Shown here piece after piece: positions 1 through 8,296 of a DNA stretch of 64,000 bases. The DNA is from Caballeronia udeis (GTDB taxonomy: Bacteria > Pseudomonadota > Gammaproteobacteria > Burkholderiales > Burkholderiaceae). How positions within the stretch are numbered: position 1 is the stretch's first letter; each line of letters begins with the position of its first letter. Below the pieces are notes generated by a model. It was not told the DNA's origin. It searched no databases and saw nothing but the letters and a program-made list of their open reading frames with translations. The stretch is taken from contig NZ_FCOK02000014.1 in assembly GCF_001544555.2 (NCBI RefSeq), positions 1 to 64,000 on the forward strand, read 5' to 3'. A program made the translations under genes and the position numbers.

Positions 1-1
1 C

Positions 2-43
2 GTTGTTCAGGTATCCAAGGTTAACCGTTTCGTGGAAAAGTAA
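2..43 (+). CDS. Possible C-terminal tail of a gene entering from the left
   Basis: Thirteen sense codons in frame 2 end at a TAA at 41-43 and would encode VVQVSKVNRFVEK. The only support is that the peptide looks protein-like and lies before a clean intergenic stretch. Its third-position GC is lower than that of the neighbouring genes. Too little is present to name a family, and it may be chance. Confidence 0.25.
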   Translation, partial: VVQVSKVNRFVEK

Positions 44-154
44 ACAGCCCTTCCGAGCTCTTTTTGAACTGGCCTTTAAGGATTTGGCCCCATTGCGCCG
101 GTAATTTCCGCTTGTTAGCTTGCTAGTCCGATTGCAAATCGCCCCCATCGTGTA

Positions 155-1138
155 ATGCCCGCCACCGAAGACTTCCACTTCCTGCTGCTGCCCGAGTTCT
201 CGTCCATCGGCTTCATGTCGGCAATCGAGCCGCTACGCGTCGCCAACCGCTTCCGGGGTGCACTCTACCGCTGGCACATCCTGAGCCTCGACGGCGGCCC
301 GGTTTGCGCCAGCAACGGCATCTCGCTCAACGCAGAAAGCGCCCTGACCGACGTCCGCTCGGCCACCAACGTCATCGTCGTCGCCGGCTTCAACCCGCTA
401 AGCCGCTACACACGCGAACTGGGCGACTGGCTTCGGCGGATGGATCGCCAAGGCGCAACGCTAGGCGGTATTGATACAGGAAGTTTCGTCCTGGCAGAAG
501 CCGGCCTGCTCCAGCACGAGCGCGTGACACTGCACTGGGAAGCCGCATCGGCGTTCCAGGAGCGCTATCCGTCACTCGCGGTCAGCCAGGAGCTATTCGA
601 AATCGACGCGCGGCGGATCACGTGCGCCGGCGGCACCGCCTCCATCGACCTCATGCTCGACCTGATCGGACGCCGCCACGGCGCGGAACTCGCCGCCCAG
701 GTCTCGGAGCAGTTCGTGCTCGGCCGCATCCGGCAGCGCTCGGACCACCAGCGCATGCAGATCGCAGCGCGCTACGGCATCCACAATCGCAAGCTGATCC
801 AGGTGATCGGCGTGATGGAACAACACATGGAGGAACCTCTGTCGCCAGATGCACTGGCAGAGGCAATCGGCGTGACGCGGCGTCAGTTGGAACGCCTGTT
901 TTGCTCGGCGATGAAGGACACACCCACCCACTTCTATCTCGGACTGCGCCTTGCACGCGCCCGCGAATTACTGCAACAAACCGACATGTCCATTACCACG
1001 GTCTGCGTGGCGTGCGGCTTCGAATCACCCTCGCACTTTTCACGCACCTACCGTACACGCTTCGGCTCAAGCCCGCGCCAGGACCGCAGTTCGCCACGCG
1101 CGACGGCATCCGTTGAGGATGCCGTCGCGACCAGCTGA
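155..1138 (+). CDS. GlxA-family transcriptional regulator (DJ-1/PfpI-like plus AraC HTH)
   Basis: A 327-residue cytoplasmic DNA-binding regulator. Residues about 7-170 form a class I glutamine amidotransferase/DJ-1-like sensor domain, and residues about 215-315 form an AraC double helix-turn-helix ending in the usual CGFESPSHFSRTYRTRFG-like signature. This is the architecture of GbdR, CdhR and SouR, which sense betaine, carnitine and sarcosine in Pseudomonas. The nucleophile elbow reads GGIDTGSF, with Asp107 where the three other GlxA-type proteins of this window have Cys. The downstream porin runs convergently. By context it probably senses a quaternary amine, possibly carnitine, but the ligand cannot be read from the sequence. 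Confidence 0.88.
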   Translation: MPATEDFHFLLLPEFSSIGFMSAIEPLRVANRFRGALYRWHILSLDGGPVCASNGISLNAESALTDVRSATNVIVVAGFNPLSRYTRELGDWLRRMDRQGATLGGIDTGSFVLAEAGLLQHERVTLHWEAASAFQERYPSLAVSQELFEIDARRITCAGGTASIDLMLDLIGRRHGAELAAQVSEQFVLGRIRQRSDHQRMQIAARYGIHNRKLIQVIGVMEQHMEEPLSPDALAEAIGVTRRQLERLFCSAMKDTPTHFYLGLRLARARELLQQTDMSITTVCVACGFESPSHFSRTYRTRFGSSPRQDRSSPRATASVEDAVATS

Positions 1139-1153
1139 AACAACTGATAACGC

Positions 1154-2302
1154 TTAGAACGAGTGCCGCATACCAATGCGAACATCGCTTTGCGTGCTCG
1201 ACGTCGACGGCGTAAAGCTATAGCCGATCACCGCGTTCACGCCACTCGATGCCTTGAGGTAGTCGCCCGACACGTAGATATCGGTACGCTTGGACAACAG
1301 GTAGTGCAGCCCGAGCGAGCCCATGTTCCACTTGTGGCCTTCGAACGCCGTGAACTGGTAACCGCCGTACAGGATCAACGCGGGCGTGAAGTTATACGAC
1401 GCGCCGCCTTCACCCACGTGCATGTGCGACGACTGTCCGAAACCCTTGATCGTGGTGTAGGTGTAGTTGCCCAACAGCATCAGGTTGCCGAGCGCGTACG
1501 ACGATCCAATGCCGTAAGTCATCTGGCTGTCGACGTTGAACGCGGTGCTGCTGAACAGGTCGGTCACGGCGCCCGTTGTCGGGTTCGTGGTTGCGACGGT
1601 CTGGCCCAGGAAGGTCTTCGTGCCGATCATTGCATACGGGTCGAATGCGTAGATACCGTTCGGATTGTTGAGGCGCGTGACCGCCGTGCCGATCGTGAAG
1701 TCGCCGTGCGCGTAGTGCGCGCCCAAACTGTAGGCACTCTTCTCGTGGAAGTCACCCGCAACGTTGCCGAACGAATACAGGCCGCCGAACGTCAGGCCGC
1801 TGATATCGGGCGACATGTACTTGATCGAGTTCGGCAAGCGGTCGCCGTTCATGCGGTCGAAGTCGCCCTGGTGGATCGCGTAGCCGCTGCCGAACGAAGA
1901 GATGTTGTAACCCTCCATGAATTCGTTCGTCAGGTCGAGCTGGTTACCCGCCGAGATCGTGCCCCACTGGTTCTGCAAGCCCACATACGCCTGACGGCCG
2001 AACTCCGCGCCGCCGAAGCCATATTGGCCATTACCGAGGTGGAAGCCTGACTCGAGCACGAAGATCGCCTTCATTCCGCCGCCGAGATCTTCCGTGCCCT
2101 TGAAACCAATCCGGTTGCCGTAGGAGACGCCGTCGTCGAATTTGACGACGTGCGAGCCACCCGTGTTGTTGACGTAGGTAATGCCGGCGTCGAGGATACC
2201 GTACAGCGTCACGCTGCTTTGCGCGTGAACCAAAGCAGGTGCGGAGACGGCTCCTGCGCTCAACGCCAGGGCCGCCAGCTTTACGGCATTTCGCTTCTTC
2301 AT
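1154..2302 (-). CDS. Gram-negative general porin (OmpC-like)
   Basis: Outer-membrane trimeric beta-barrel porin of the Burkholderia type, 382 residues. The start was set at the ATG whose complement is 2300-2302 because it follows AGGGAG and begins a signal peptide (MKKRNAVKLAALALSAGA, cleavage after VHAQ). A longer open frame upstream has no coding character. The mature protein begins SSVTLYGILDAGITY and ends in Phe (MRHSF), the C-terminal signature needed for outer-membrane assembly. It would admit small hydrophilic solutes, and its position beside the betaine genes suggests but does not show a role in their uptake. Confidence 0.93.
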   Translation of the reverse strand: MKKRNAVKLAALALSAGAVSAPALVHAQSSVTLYGILDAGITYVNNTGGSHVVKFDDGVSYGNRIGFKGTEDLGGGMKAIFVLESGFHLGNGQYGFGGAEFGRQAYVGLQNQWGTISAGNQLDLTNEFMEGYNISSFGSGYAIHQGDFDRMNGDRLPNSIKYMSPDISGLTFGGLYSFGNVAGDFHEKSAYSLGAHYAHGDFTIGTAVTRLNNPNGIYAFDPYAMIGTKTFLGQTVATTNPTTGAVTDLFSSTAFNVDSQMTYGIGSSYALGNLMLLGNYTYTTIKGFGQSSHMHVGEGGASYNFTPALILYGGYQFTAFEGHKWNMGSLGLHYLLSKRTDIYVSGDYLKASSGVNAVIGYSFTPSTSSTQSDVRIGMRHSF

Positions 2303-2566
2303 CGTTGATTCTCCCTGATACCCGTTTGCACATTTCGTTGGACGAAGCGAGGTCCGCGCTGCTCCGGCGATGGGTTGACATCGCGCAACGCTGCTCGCTC
2401 GAGTTTTTATTGCAGAGACCGGCGTACTACAGTGATCTGTCACATCGGATGCGGGTGCATGCACCGAGCTTCAAGCGCATGCACCAGCCTTGCAAAAGTA
2501 AGAGGCCATATTTAGTGGGGCTCGACCTTTTGCGACGCAAATCTGTCCAGTTGCGACTCACTGTTG

Positions 2567-3517
2567 TTATTTGGAACCAAGCGCTGTTTGCACCGCTTGC
2601 CATCCATTTGCGCCCGTAGCTGTGGTAACGCGGTCAAGCCAGCCCTTCACCAGGTCCGGGTTGCGCTTGAGCGCTGCTGCAGCAGCGGTATCCACGCTGG
2701 TCTTGTTTTGAAGGACGTCGGTGATGATGCCGTTCTCCAGGTCGACATTAAATGTCATCTGCTTGAAAAGACGTCCCACGTTCGGGCATTCATTCGCGTA
2801 ACCAGCCCGCGAGACCGTATTGACCGTCGCGCCGCCGAAGTTCGGGCCAAAGTATTTATCGCCGCCATCGAGGTAGGTGAGATGGAACTTCGTGTTCATC
2901 AGATGCGGTTCCCATGCAAGGAACACGATCCATTTCTTGTCTCGCACCGAGCGTTCGACCTGCGTCAGCATGCCGGTCTCGCTCGACTCCACCAGTTTCC
3001 AGCCATTCAGTCCGAAAGCCTTTTCATCGAGCATCTTCTTGATGTTCTGATTCGCCGGCGCGCCCGGTTCAATGCCGTAGATCTTGTCGTCGAACTTGTC
3101 CGCGTTCTTCTGCAGGTCGGCGAATGTGTGCACGCCCGCAGCCGCCACGTAGTCCGGCACGGCCAGCGTGAACTTCGCGTTGGTCAGGTTCGGGTGCACC
3201 ACGTCGATCGACTTCTCATCCACGAACGGCTTGACCAAAGGCCCTTGCGCGGGCATCCAGTTACCCAGGAACGCGTCGACCTGGCCTTTCTTCAAGCCCT
3301 GGTAGGTAATCGGCACTGAGAGGTTCGAGACGCTCTGCTTATAGCCAAGCGCCTTCAGCACGACACCGGCCATGGCGTTGGTGGCGTCGATATCGGTCCA
3401 GCCCGGGTCCGCCATCTTGACCTGCAGGCAGCTTTCGGGCTCGGCGGCGACTACCGTACCGATGGATGCGCAGAGTGCCGCAATGCAGAATAACGCATGC
3501 TTGAAGGGCTTTTTCAT
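2567..3517 (-). CDS. Choline/glycine betaine ABC transporter substrate-binding protein (ChoX/BetX-like)
   Basis: Periplasmic type II binding protein of the OpuAC/ChoX family, 316 residues with a signal peptide (residues 1-25, cleavage near VAA-EPES). The aromatic residues expected to form the quaternary-ammonium cage are visible in PGWTD, GNWMP, VPDYV and LAWEPHLMN, as in ChoX. The start follows AGGAAG at a normal distance. It lies 68 bp downstream of choline sulfatase on the same strand and probably shares its transcript. No permease or ATPase is adjacent, so it presumably feeds the transporter core at 49.6-51.7 kb or one outside the window. Choline is the likeliest ligand from context. Confidence 0.88.
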   Translation of the reverse strand: MKKPFKHALFCIAALCASIGTVVAAEPESCLQVKMADPGWTDIDATNAMAGVVLKALGYKQSVSNLSVPITYQGLKKGQVDAFLGNWMPAQGPLVKPFVDEKSIDVVHPNLTNAKFTLAVPDYVAAAGVHTFADLQKNADKFDDKIYGIEPGAPANQNIKKMLDEKAFGLNGWKLVESSETGMLTQVERSVRDKKWIVFLAWEPHLMNTKFHLTYLDGGDKYFGPNFGGATVNTVSRAGYANECPNVGRLFKQMTFNVDLENGIITDVLQNKTSVDTAAAAALKRNPDLVKGWLDRVTTATGANGWQAVQTALGSK

Positions 3518-3585
3518 GTTGGCTTCCTGTGGGTAGTGTGTGGTTTTGGTTCTGTGGTTTCGGTTGTAATTCAGCAGCTTGGGCT

Positions 3586-5124
3586 TTAGCGCGTGACAGC
3601 GGGAAAACGCGCCATGGCTTCGAGCGTGTCGAGGTCAATGTGATTGCGCATATAACGTTGGCTGGCATCTACCGACGGTTGCCAGTCCCATGATTCGATC
3701 ACCCCTTGCGTGGTCGCTTCGAAGTGAAATTGCCGGCGCCGCTGGCTTTGCACGACTTCTTCGCGCAGCGCGTCGAGATCCCAGCGCGCGGCGATTTCCT
3801 CGCGAAACGCTGCGACCCTCGCCGCATGTTCCGGCAGCGCCGCAAGGTTGGTGCGCTCCAGCGGATCAGCGGTGACATTGAAGAGCTGGTCAGGGTCCGA
3901 GGGCGTATGGATGAACTTGAAGTCCCCGCGGCGCAGCATCACGATCGGCGCAACCGCACCTTCGGCCAGGTACTCGCCGATGGCTTCATCGTGTGCCTGC
4001 GCCTCGCCGCGCAGATGTGGCACGAGACTCCGGCCATCGAGCGTATCGGGCCATGCGGGTCGCGGCTGGCCACGGCCCAGCTCCACAAGCGTCGGCAGCA
4101 AGTCGAGATGCGACACGGAAGCGCTCACATGCGCCGCCTCGAATTGCCCCGGCGCGTGCACGATCAGCGGCACGCGGCAGCCGCCTTCGAAGAATGTCAT
4201 CTTGTACCAGAGGCCGCGCTCGCCCAGCATCTCGCCATGATCGGACGTCACTATCACAATGGTGTCGTCGGCCAGTCCCGCCTGATCGAGCGCTTCGAGG
4301 ATCGCGCCGAATTGCGCGTCGACGTAGGAAATCGCGCCGTAATACGCATGGCGAGCGTCGCGGATCTGCTGGTCGGTCGGCGGCGTCTTGTCCGTCTCGC
4401 ACACGTAACGCAGGCGCTTCGAATGCGGGTCGGCAGCATCCAGCGTGTCGCGGTACGCAGGCATCTGGATGTCTTCGTCGCGGTACATGTCCCAGTATTT
4501 CTGCGGAATCGCGTAGGGATCGTGCGGGTGCGTGAGCGACGCCACCACGCAAAACGGCCGCTCGTCCTTCCCCGCTTGCCGCTCACGCGCAATGTCGAAT
4601 AACTTCTGACGCGTGGTGTAGGTCACCTCATCGTCGAAATCGAGTTGATTCGTGCGCACGCACGGCCCCGCGTCGATCACGGAACTCATGTTGTGATACC
4701 AGCTCGGGCGCGTCTCGAAGTCGTCCCAGTCCGGCGTCCAGCCGAAATCCGCCGGATAGATGTCGGTGGTCAGGCGCTCCTCGAAACCGTGCAATTGGTC
4801 CGGGCCGCAAAAGTGCATCTTCCCCGAGAGAATCGTCCGATACCCCTCCGCGCGCAGGTAATGCGCGAACGTTAATGTTTGCGATGGAAATTCGGCGGCG
4901 TTATCGTAGGCGCCTATTGCCGAGGGCAGCTTGCCCGACAAGAACGAAAAGCGCGACGGTGCGCACAGCGGACTCGCGCAATACGCCGAATCGAACACCA
5001 CGCCACGGGCCGCGAGCGCGTCCATGTTCGGCGTCTTCGTTACGTGATGGCCGTACGCGGACAACGCGAACGGCGTCATTTGATCGGCCATCAGAATCAG
5101 GATATTTTGTTTGCGTTTAAGCAT
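3586..5124 (-). CDS. betC: Choline-sulfatase
   Basis: Hydrolyses choline-O-sulfate to choline and sulfate, feeding the bet pathway. It has 512 residues, the usual BetC length. The type I sulfatase signature is CAPSR at residues 54-58, where Cys54 is the formylglycine precursor. Asp14 in LMADQM and the later TSDHGEM motif supply metal and active-site residues. The C-terminal part carries the BetC-type extension. It is transcribed divergently from the LysR gene at 5267, as in known betC loci. The Shine-Dalgarno sequence before its ATG is weak. Confidence 0.95.
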   Translation of the reverse strand: MLKRKQNILILMADQMTPFALSAYGHHVTKTPNMDALAARGVVFDSAYCASPLCAPSRFSFLSGKLPSAIGAYDNAAEFPSQTLTFAHYLRAEGYRTILSGKMHFCGPDQLHGFEERLTTDIYPADFGWTPDWDDFETRPSWYHNMSSVIDAGPCVRTNQLDFDDEVTYTTRQKLFDIARERQAGKDERPFCVVASLTHPHDPYAIPQKYWDMYRDEDIQMPAYRDTLDAADPHSKRLRYVCETDKTPPTDQQIRDARHAYYGAISYVDAQFGAILEALDQAGLADDTIVIVTSDHGEMLGERGLWYKMTFFEGGCRVPLIVHAPGQFEAAHVSASVSHLDLLPTLVELGRGQPRPAWPDTLDGRSLVPHLRGEAQAHDEAIGEYLAEGAVAPIVMLRRGDFKFIHTPSDPDQLFNVTADPLERTNLAALPEHAARVAAFREEIAARWDLDALREEVVQSQRRRQFHFEATTQGVIESWDWQPSVDASQRYMRNHIDLDTLEAMARFPAVTR

Positions 5125-5243
5125 CGGAGCGAGGCTCGAATAGAATCAGGAAAGTGGCGCATCATGGGCAGTACGCACGGCGAATGGCTCGTGTCGCGCA
5201 CCACTATTGCCGTTCAATTCGCGGCTGTGAAGAGAGCAAAACG

Positions 5244-5257
5244 TTATGAGCTCATAA
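5244..5257 (+). promoter_or_regulatory. Palindrome TTATGAGCTCATAA, candidate LysR operator
   Basis: A perfect 14-bp inverted repeat fits the T-N11-A rule for LysR-type operators. It lies in the betC/LysR divergent region and ends 9 bp before the LysR start codon, next to its AAGGGG ribosome-binding site. It suits autorepression of the regulator. Function is inferred. Confidence 0.5.
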
Positions 5258-5266
5258 GGGGCACTT

Positions 5267-6187
5267 ATGCCGAGACAGGATCGTTTGCCGCCCATGCAGG
5301 CGCTCTCGATGTTCGAGTCCGCCGCGCGTCTCGCCAGCTTCACCGCCGCCGCCCGCGAACTGGGCTCCACGCAGCCGGCGGTCAGCCAGCGCGTGGTACA
5401 GCTCGAGGAGAACCTTGGTGCGGCGCTGTTCGAGCGCGGACACCGCGGCGTGACGCTCACGGAGGACGGCGTGCGCCTGTTCGAAGCAGTGCGCCAGAGC
5501 CTCGACACCATCCGCATTGCCACCAACGACATTCGCGCACGCCACGCGGCGCCCGCGCAGCGCTCACTCAATCTCCTGACCGACTTCGGCTTCGCGACTT
5601 ACTGGCTGATGCCGCGCCTGTCGCAATTCAAGGCGCTGATGCCCGACGTCGACGTCAGGATCACCACCGCGCAAGACGTGCTCGCCGCCGATCACGATCA
5701 CGCGGATATCGTGATCGCCTTCGGTCATGCGGCAACGGACTGGGCGGGACGCGGCACGGTCAAATTGTTTCCTGAGCAAGTCACGCCGGTGTGCAGCCCC
5801 GCGTTTCTCGCGCGACACGGCAAACCCGCCCATCCGTCGGACCTCGTCAGCCTGCCGCTGCTTCATCTGGAGCCGACCAACCCGGAGCGCTGGCTGTCGT
5901 GGCACGGCTGGTTCGCGGCGCACGGGCTCGCGGCGCCCCCCGCGCATCGCGGCATTACATTCAACAGCTATGGCTTCGTCGCGCACGCGGCAATCATGGG
6001 CCAGGGCGTGGCGCTGGGCTGGGCGCCGCTGGTGGATGAACTCGTTGCGAGCGGTCAACTGATCCGGCTGTTCGACACGCCGGTCACGACGGACGGCGGA
6101 TACCTTTTGAATGCGCCGCGCGCTCAAACCACGGCCGTCTGTGCGTTTCGCGACTGGTTGCTGGTTGAGTGCGGCGTAGCGGCCTGA
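5267..6187 (+). CDS. LysR-family regulator of choline-sulfate utilisation
   Basis: A 306-residue LysR-type activator. The N-terminal winged HTH spans residues about 8-68 and includes SFTAAARELGSTQPAVSQRV. The effector-binding domain runs from about 95 to 300. Position next to and divergent from betC, together with overall form, matches the choline-sulfate utilisation transcription factor family. The start follows AAGGGG with an 8-nt spacer. It probably activates the betC and binding-protein operon in response to choline-O-sulfate or choline and represses itself through the palindrome just upstream. Membership in the LysR family is certain; the ligand is inferred from the neighbour. Confidence 0.88.
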   Translation: MPRQDRLPPMQALSMFESAARLASFTAAARELGSTQPAVSQRVVQLEENLGAALFERGHRGVTLTEDGVRLFEAVRQSLDTIRIATNDIRARHAAPAQRSLNLLTDFGFATYWLMPRLSQFKALMPDVDVRITTAQDVLAADHDHADIVIAFGHAATDWAGRGTVKLFPEQVTPVCSPAFLARHGKPAHPSDLVSLPLLHLEPTNPERWLSWHGWFAAHGLAAPPAHRGITFNSYGFVAHAAIMGQGVALGWAPLVDELVASGQLIRLFDTPVTTDGGYLLNAPRAQTTAVCAFRDWLLVECGVAA

Positions 6188-6324
6188 GCTCCCGTGAGCC
6201 CGCCTGACGCTCAGATACCAGCGTCACGGCGTTTAGCTTCTAGCCGCCGCCCCGTGCAATTTGTTCTACTGCAATGCATGCGCGCCGCGTTCGCGGCGTC
6301 GCGATTTGCATAGTGGAGAACCGC

Positions 6325-7209
6325 ATGACCGGTAATAACGTCGTTGACACCCTGTCTCATCAACTCGTACTGACGGTCGCTTGCCCCAGCGCCGCAGGAC
6401 AAGTCGCAGCCGTGGTCGGCTTCCTCGACCGGCACCAGTGTTATGTCGATGAACTCACCGTCTTCGACGACGACCTCAGCCAGCGCTTCTTCGTACGCTG
6501 CGTCTTCCACGGCGTGGATCACGATGAAACGCTCCAGATCGCCGCGTTGCAGCAGGAATTCACGCCTATCGCCGAGCGTTTCTCCATGACGTGGGCAATC
6601 CACAAGGTGGCGGCGCGGCCGAAGGTGCTCATCATGGTGTCGAAGCTCGAGCACTGTCTCGCGGACCTGTTGTTCCGCTGGCGCATGGGCGAGCTGAAGA
6701 TGGACATTGTCGGAATCGGGTCGAACCATCGCGATCTTGAACCGCTTGCCGTGCAGCATGGCCTGCCGTTCCATCACCTCCCCGTCACCGCGGACACCAA
6801 GCCGCAACAGGAAGCGCGCCTGCTCGATCTGTTCGAGTCGTCCGGCGCGGAGTTGATGATTCTCGCGCGCTACATGCAGATATTGTCGGGCGAGACGAGC
6901 CGGAAACTGGCCGCGCGCGCGATCAATATCCATCATTCGTTCCTGCCCGGTTTCAAGGGTGCGAAGCCGTATCACCAGGCGCATACGCGCGGCGTGAAGC
7001 TGATCGGTGCAACAGCCCACTTCGTGACCGACGACCTGGATGAAGGTCCGATCATCGAACAAGTGGTCGAGCGCGTGGATCATTCCTACAAGCCGGAGCG
7101 CCTGCTCGCAACAGGACGCGACGTGGAATGCATCACGCTCGCGCGTGCGGTGAAGGCATTCATTGAACGGCGCGTATTTATCAACGGTGACCGGACGGTG
7201 GTGCTGTAA
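6325..7209 (+). CDS. purU: Formyltetrahydrofolate deformylase
   Basis: Hydrolyses 10-formyl-THF to formate and THF. It has 294 residues: an N-terminal ACT domain (about 10-85), then a formyltransferase-fold domain with the catalytic NIHHSFLPG and TDDLDEGPII motifs. The start at 6325 follows GTGGAG; a longer frame from 6274 has no ribosome-binding site. PurU homologues sit in sarcosine/betaine loci because sarcosine oxidase loads THF with one-carbon units, and PurU returns free THF. It is monocistronic here and ends at a strong bidirectional terminator. Confidence 0.95.
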   Translation: MTGNNVVDTLSHQLVLTVACPSAAGQVAAVVGFLDRHQCYVDELTVFDDDLSQRFFVRCVFHGVDHDETLQIAALQQEFTPIAERFSMTWAIHKVAARPKVLIMVSKLEHCLADLLFRWRMGELKMDIVGIGSNHRDLEPLAVQHGLPFHHLPVTADTKPQQEARLLDLFESSGAELMILARYMQILSGETSRKLAARAINIHHSFLPGFKGAKPYHQAHTRGVKLIGATAHFVTDDLDEGPIIEQVVERVDHSYKPERLLATGRDVECITLARAVKAFIERRVFINGDRTVVL

Positions 7210-7233
7210 TCAGCCCTTTGAAAAATCCTCCGA

Positions 7234-7270
7234 AAACGACAAAACGCCGCTAAGCGGCGTTTTGTCGTTT
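7234..7270. terminator. Bidirectional rho-independent terminator
   Basis: A perfect 17-bp inverted repeat (7234-7250 with 7254-7270) has a TAA loop and A/T-rich flanks on both sides. It lies between the convergent ends of purU and the binding-protein gene, so it can stop transcripts from either side. Confidence 0.9.
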
Positions 7271-7293
7271 CGTTAAAGCTGAAGCGCGGACGT

Positions 7294-8154
7294 TTAATTC
7301 GTCCAGCTCGCCACGCGGTCGCTGTGAGCGTTGATCCATGCATCGGCAGCGGCGGCCGGCTTGGCGCCGTTCGTCGTTGCAAGCATCACGCTGTCGATCT
7401 CACCCGGTTGCCATTGGAACTTCTTGAGGAAAGCGACCACGGTAGGCGCCTTCTTTTCAAGTTGCGGATTGACGATGTTGTCCACGTGCTCCGCTTCACC
7501 GAACACCTTCTTCGGATCTTCCAGGAATTTCAGCTTGTACTTCGCGAACATCCAATGCGGTTTCCAGCCTGTCACAATGATCGGCTTCTTCGCGTTTTCC
7601 GCGCGCGCCAGTTCTGCCGTCATTGCGCTGCCCGAGCTCGGCATCAACGTGTAGTCGAGGTTGTAGGCCTTGATCGCCTCGCCCGCTTTCTGCATCACGC
7701 CGGCACCTGCGTCAATACCAACGATCCGACCGCCAAACTCCGCCTTCTTCGCTTCAAGATCCGACAGGCTCGTGACGTCCACATCTTCCGGCACGATCAG
7801 GCCGATCTTCGCGTCAGGAAAGTTGGTGCCAAGATCGACGACCTTCGACTTGAAGGTCTCCCAGTAGGCGCCGTGCGTGACCGGCAACCAGGCGCACAGC
7901 GTCATGTCGAGGTCGCCGCGCGCCACGCCCTGCCACATTACGCCCGCCGCGACCGGTACGAGCTGCACCGGATAACCCAGCTTCTTCTCGATGATCTGCG
8001 CCGCCACGTTCGTCGTCGCCACGCTGTCGTCCCAGCCTTCCACGTAACCGATCTTGATGGTCGGTTTCGCATCGGCGGCGATCACACCCGCGCTGGTTGC
8101 AGCCAGCGCAGCACTTAAGGTGCTTAAAACAAGCAGTTTTTTGATCAGTCTCAT
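7294..8154 (-). CDS. Glycine betaine ABC transporter substrate-binding protein (OpuAC type)
   Basis: Periplasmic binding protein of 286 residues with a signal peptide (residues 1-27, cleavage near VIAADA). Tryptophans in EGWDDS, CAWLPVTHG and VTGWKPHWM suit an aromatic cage for a quaternary amine. The start at 8154 follows AAAGGGGA; the longer frame to 8184 adds ten unconvincing residues. It is the last gene of the long glyA-dgc-gbc operon, 142 bp after gbcB, which links its expression to betaine breakdown. It differs clearly from the two ChoX-like proteins in this window. No transport partners are adjacent. Confidence 0.87.
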   Translation of the reverse strand: MRLIKKLLVLSTLSAALAATSAGVIAADAKPTIKIGYVEGWDDSVATTNVAAQIIEKKLGYPVQLVPVAAGVMWQGVARGDLDMTLCAWLPVTHGAYWETFKSKVVDLGTNFPDAKIGLIVPEDVDVTSLSDLEAKKAEFGGRIVGIDAGAGVMQKAGEAIKAYNLDYTLMPSSGSAMTAELARAENAKKPIIVTGWKPHWMFAKYKLKFLEDPKKVFGEAEHVDNIVNPQLEKKAPTVVAFLKKFQWQPGEIDSVMLATTNGAKPAAAADAWINAHSDRVASWTN

Positions 8155-8296
8155 TGTCGTACTCCCCTTTGCGGTCCACACCATTGAGGCTTTAGAATCA
8201 CCGGCCAGAAAAGCGCCGACTGGTTATTTTTCGACACCCAGTTGTCTGGATGCGACCTCGTTTTATCCCGGGGCGTCGCCGACCCTGATGAATACC

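Noticed and set aside
60..110. Terminator near the left edge
   Set aside because: T-runs are present, but no adequate GC-rich stem precedes them.
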